From: Planctomycetota bacterium
GTDB taxonomy: Bacteria; Planctomycetota; Phycisphaerae; WQYP01
Direction of reading: 5' to 3'
Assembly (NCBI GenBank): GCA_021828935.1
Contig: JAJZCU010000046.1
Span: 1 to 9,507 of the forward strand
Length of the DNA: 9,507 nucleotides
Part shown: positions 6,898 to 9,507 of the stretch, piece by piece
Layout: every line of letters begins with the position of its first letter
Position numbering within the stretch: position 1 is the first letter of the stretch
Made by a program: the position numbers and the translations under genes
Notes under the pieces: generated by a model
What the model saw: only the letters and a program-made list of their open reading frames with translations
The model's database searches: none
Told to the model about the DNA's origin: nothing

Positions 6898-9507
6898 GTG
6901 GACGCTCCTTCTGCAACGTCGCCGTTGTAATTCCCGCTACTGAGTATCGATTGTACGACACGGGAAAGCGCGGCGATAGCAATCTTCCTGCCGCCGTTCG
7001 CGGAATAGGATTTAGTCAGACCATCAATTTCTGCTCGAAGCCGCTCAACGTCGGTTGCCTCCTTGGTGTTAAAATGAACGACGTAATCTGACGGCGGGCA
7101 GCGAGTGCCGACGAGCGAAATACGTATTGATTCCGTGCCATCGTCGCCAGCGCCGACCACGCCGCGGGCCAGCACTAGGGACTCAAGACCTCTGAAGATT
7201 CCAACGACTTGGTTGAGACGCACCGTAAATCGGCCGCGGTCGTCGTCGTGCCAATCGGTTGGATGTTTATTTGCTAAAAAGGCGGCGATCTGCTCGATCC
7301 ACGCGACCCCAGCAGCTTTCGTGTCGGCAACGCGTGATGTAAAAACCTTTAAATCGGGAGTGAGGGCAACCGATTTTACGCTCTCCGCGCGTTTCCTCAA
7401 CGATTCGCGGCATCCTGGCCCTATACTTGCATCCAGCGCCCCGGCCAAGTCGTCTGTGAGATTTTCTAGCAATACCTCGTATTTGCGTTGCAATTCGACA
7501 AGCGACTTTTGCAACGCCCGCACGAATGCAATCGCGTCATGCGGCTGCCCGTCGGCGGCTCCACCAAAAGGGGCAACGTTGCAGGCGGCGGGCAAATCCC
7601 TAAACAACAGTTGGTCCGGCTCGGATGCGGTCAAAAGTGCTTCACGAACCGCGATAGTCATTGGGGTCAGTGTTTTTGTTTGGCTGGCAAACAAATTTAA
7701 GCCTCGGGCGAAGCGCAGTAACGGCTTTACCACGTCCAGCATATCGCGGCATTCCGGCGCCCCGCCGATAGGGGGCTGGCCGAGCATTTTCGAGAGTTGC
7801 TCAAACACCGTCGTCCTGACGCCGCTGATTTGCCAGCGGCGAACCGTGTAGCGTGATGGATCTTTCACAAGTTTTTCAAATACTGCGTCCGTGAGCTGCG
7901 GCAGGAAGGCCCCCCCGTCGTAGACCGCCACGTCCGCCTCGTTGCCGAGCAGGGCCGCGCACAGGAAAATCGGGATGACGCCGTTCCGCAACCCGAACGG
8001 TGGGCTTCGTAGGATATTGTATAGCTCGCCCAAATTTATCGGCGTTGATTTAGCACCCTCAAAAAAGGAGGATATGGCCCCATAGACCGGCTTGGCGTCT
8101 TTCCGAACGTGCTGCTCCGATGCCGCGAGTGCCCATCGGCCATGATCGTCATAATGCAGCTTCAGGGCCCGAAGCACTGAAAGGTAAATGCTTTTTTCCG
8201 GCGGGTTGCCAGGAATACCCAGGCCCTCAATGTTGGCGTGGCGCAGCATGCGCTTTATAAGATTGCCCTGGGCTGCTGCTGCTGACGACGAAAGCTGGTT
8301 ACGGTTAATAATTTCATTTTGGATGGCTGGCGCGTCGCGGAAGACCTTGTCGCAAATGTGCGACAGCAGTTCGTTAAGTTCGCGTGCCGTCGACAGTTTC
8401 TGCTCCCCACCCATTGCGTACCAACGCGTGGGCTTGTCGGTCGGGCGCGGCGCCAATAGCTTCTCAACGGCCTGCTCTAGCCGCCGCCGAATATCGTCCT
8501 CTCGGGCCGCGAGTTCCCGTCTTGCCGTCGCGTCGCCCTGCAGGTCGGCTGATGACTGCCGCACCCATTGGATTGCGGAAATCTCATGCGCGAGAAAATC
8601 AACATCCCCGGCATTTCCCGGCTCGCACACGACAATCTGGCCCTGGGCCCTTTCATTCCGGTCCAACATTTTGACCGCGCTGGCGGCGACGCCATGTATG
8701 CCGGGCAGCACCACGATGATGCGGCCGTCTCCCTTGGCGCCATGCGGGATCCGTTCATATTCCGTCACCACTTCGCTAAGCGTCGCCATCGTCGCGAATA
8801 CGATTTCAAAGAATCTGAGCGTCCCGCGCTGAAAGGAATGTCGGCGCGCGACAATCGGCTGTGGGGCAAAATTTGACTGGAGCAAGCGAACCGTTGCCAC
8901 GTTCGTACCGATGTGGCTTCTAGCGTCGGCAATCTGTGCGTCCACGTCAATGTCGCTGCCCTCCCAAAGGCTGTACGTGCCATTGAAGCGCCGGTGAACA
9001 ATCGCAGATTTTGCAAGGAGCGACTGAATTGCTTTGACGACCTCCTCCTCACCGCTTTGCGCCGACAAAGCAAAAGCGACTGCACGGCCCGTGGGGGCGA
9101 TGCCGTTCCACCGACCGACAATACCTAATAACGCGACGGCCCGCAGCACGTCGACCTCTGCGCGGGTAAGGCTTGGATGCTGCGCCTCAACGTGAAGCGC
9201 CTCGGCCCATCGCTTCCCGTCCCTGCCTGCTAGGAGGGAGTCACCGAAGGTGCCGGTTAAATAATCGTAAAATTGGACGATTCCGTACAGGCGATCAGAC
9301 CCAGCGACCCTGGCGAATTCGGCAAGACCGTGCGGCTCGCCCGACGACATGAATGAAAAGGCAGATCGTTCGTTCTGGCCGAACCGTTTGAATACCGGGC
9401 CGAGGAGTAACGCTACACATGGATGCAATGGGTAGCAGGCTGCGAGCAGCTCCGGGGCCTGCTTTGGGTCCAAGCCAGCCGGAACCGCTATTTCGCTGGC
9501 GACATCA
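6894..9507 (-). CDS. Large defence-type ATPase, BrxC/PglY-like C-terminal part (5' partial)
   Basis: The frame is open to the right edge. A TTG lies at 9473, but in-frame codons continue upstream without a stop, so the true start and any P-loop are outside the window. About 870 residues are visible, numbered here from the edge. Near residues 25-61 is a YPLHP motif, then QNERSAFSF and GEPHGL, a pattern I associate with the post-P-loop part of large AAA/STAND-like ATPases of defence islands. Residues ~112-185 look like a winged-helix segment ending in YSLWEGSDIDVD. A region around 395-435 (NEIINRNQLSSSAAAA, then LGIPG) resembles the conserved middle of BrxC/PglY-like proteins. The rest is mostly helical and unrecognised. 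Its stop overlaps the start of the PP-loop gene (ATGA). The likely role is the motor or sensor of a multi-gene system. The family name is from memory of motifs, not a search. Confidence that it is a real gene is very high; confidence in the family is moderate. Confidence 0.85.
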   Translation of the reverse strand, partial: DVASEIAVPAGLDPKQAPELLAACYPLHPCVALLLGPVFKRFGQNERSAFSFMSSGEPHGLAEFARVAGSDRLYGIVQFYDYLTGTFGDSLLAGRDGKRWAEALHVEAQHPSLTRAEVDVLRAVALLGIVGRWNGIAPTGRAVAFALSAQSGEEEVVKAIQSLLAKSAIVHRRFNGTYSLWEGSDIDVDAQIADARSHIGTNVATVRLLQSNFAPQPIVARRHSFQRGTLRFFEIVFATMATLSEVVTEYERIPHGAKGDGRIIVVLPGIHGVAASAVKMLDRNERAQGQIVVCEPGNAGDVDFLAHEISAIQWVRQSSADLQGDATARRELAAREDDIRRRLEQAVEKLLAPRPTDKPTRWYAMGGEQKLSTARELNELLSHICDKVFRDAPAIQNEIINRNQLSSSAAAAQGNLIKRMLRHANIEGLGIPGNPPEKSIYLSVLRALKLHYDDHGRWALAASEQHVRKDAKPVYGAISSFFEGAKSTPINLGELYNILRSPPFGLRNGVIPIFLCAALLGNEADVAVYDGGAFLPQLTDAVFEKLVKDPSRYTVRRWQISGVRTTVFEQLSKMLGQPPIGGAPECRDMLDVVKPLLRFARGLNLFASQTKTLTPMTIAVREALLTASEPDQLLFRDLPAACNVAPFGGAADGQPHDAIAFVRALQKSLVELQRKYEVLLENLTDDLAGALDASIGPGCRESLRKRAESVKSVALTPDLKVFTSRVADTKAAGVAWIEQIAAFLANKHPTDWHDDDRGRFTVRLNQVVGIFRGLESLVLARGVVGAGDDGTESIRISLVGTRCPPSDYVVHFNTKEATDVERLRAEIDGLTKSYSANGGRKIAIAALSRVVQSILSSGNYNGDVAEGAST
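6905..6910 (-). promoter_or_regulatory. Ribosome binding site of the PP-loop gene
   Basis: AAGGAG on the minus strand lies 7 bases before the ATG at 6897, inside the end of the upstream ATPase gene. It is a near-perfect Shine-Dalgarno sequence. It fixes this start and suggests strong independent initiation despite the 4-base overlap. Confidence 0.8.

Noticed and set aside
7105..7851. Long plus-strand open frame of 248 codons opposite the large ATPase gene
   Set aside because: It lies wholly antisense to a well-supported gene, and its product is low-complexity serine/arginine-rich with no motif, as expected of a shadow frame in GC-rich DNA.
8188..8832. Plus-strand open frame of 214 codons
   Set aside because: Antisense to the large ATPase gene, serine/arginine-rich, with no domain; a shadow.
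1..9507. CRISPR array, tRNA, insertion sequence or long repeat
   Set aside because: I found no regularly spaced repeats, no tRNA-like cloverleaf, no transposase and no terminal inverted repeats by reading. Nearly every base lies within the seven genes.

Overview
The window is part of a bacterial defence or DNA-modification type gene cluster on moderately GC-rich DNA. No ribosomal, metabolic or other marker gene is present, so the host lineage cannot be named. All seven genes I accept lie on the minus strand and read from right (9507) to left (1). The plus strand holds only shadow frames.

In order of transcription: (1) the C-terminal ~870 residues of a large ATPase-like protein, resembling the BrxC/PglY-type ATPases of defence islands, whose N-terminus lies beyond the right edge; (2) a compact PAPS-reductase/DndC-type PP-loop protein with five cysteines; (3) a small GIY-YIG endonuclease-like protein; (4) a DndB-type protein with the DGQHR motif; (5) a fusion of a phospholipase-D (PLD)-like nuclease domain and a superfamily 2 DEAH helicase; (6) a 75-residue helical protein of unknown function; (7) a DndD-type SMC/Rad50-like ATPase whose reading frame stops directly after its Walker B aspartate.

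The genes are packed like one translationally coupled operon. Four junctions are 4-base start/stop overlaps (three ATGA, one GTGA), one gap is 4 bases and one is about 12 bases. I see no internal promoter or terminator.

The homologues of DndB, DndC and DndD suggest sulfur-based DNA modification (phosphorothioation) or a derived chemistry. The helicase-PLD fusion, the GIY-YIG protein and the large ATPase look like a restriction or effector arm. The window has no cysteine desulfurase (DndA), no canonical DndE, no DNA methyltransferase, and no DndF/G/H that I recognise. This set does not match the textbook Dnd, Ssp, BREX or Dpd layouts as I know them, so it may be a hybrid or little-described system. 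That conclusion is inference, and the operon continues beyond the right edge.
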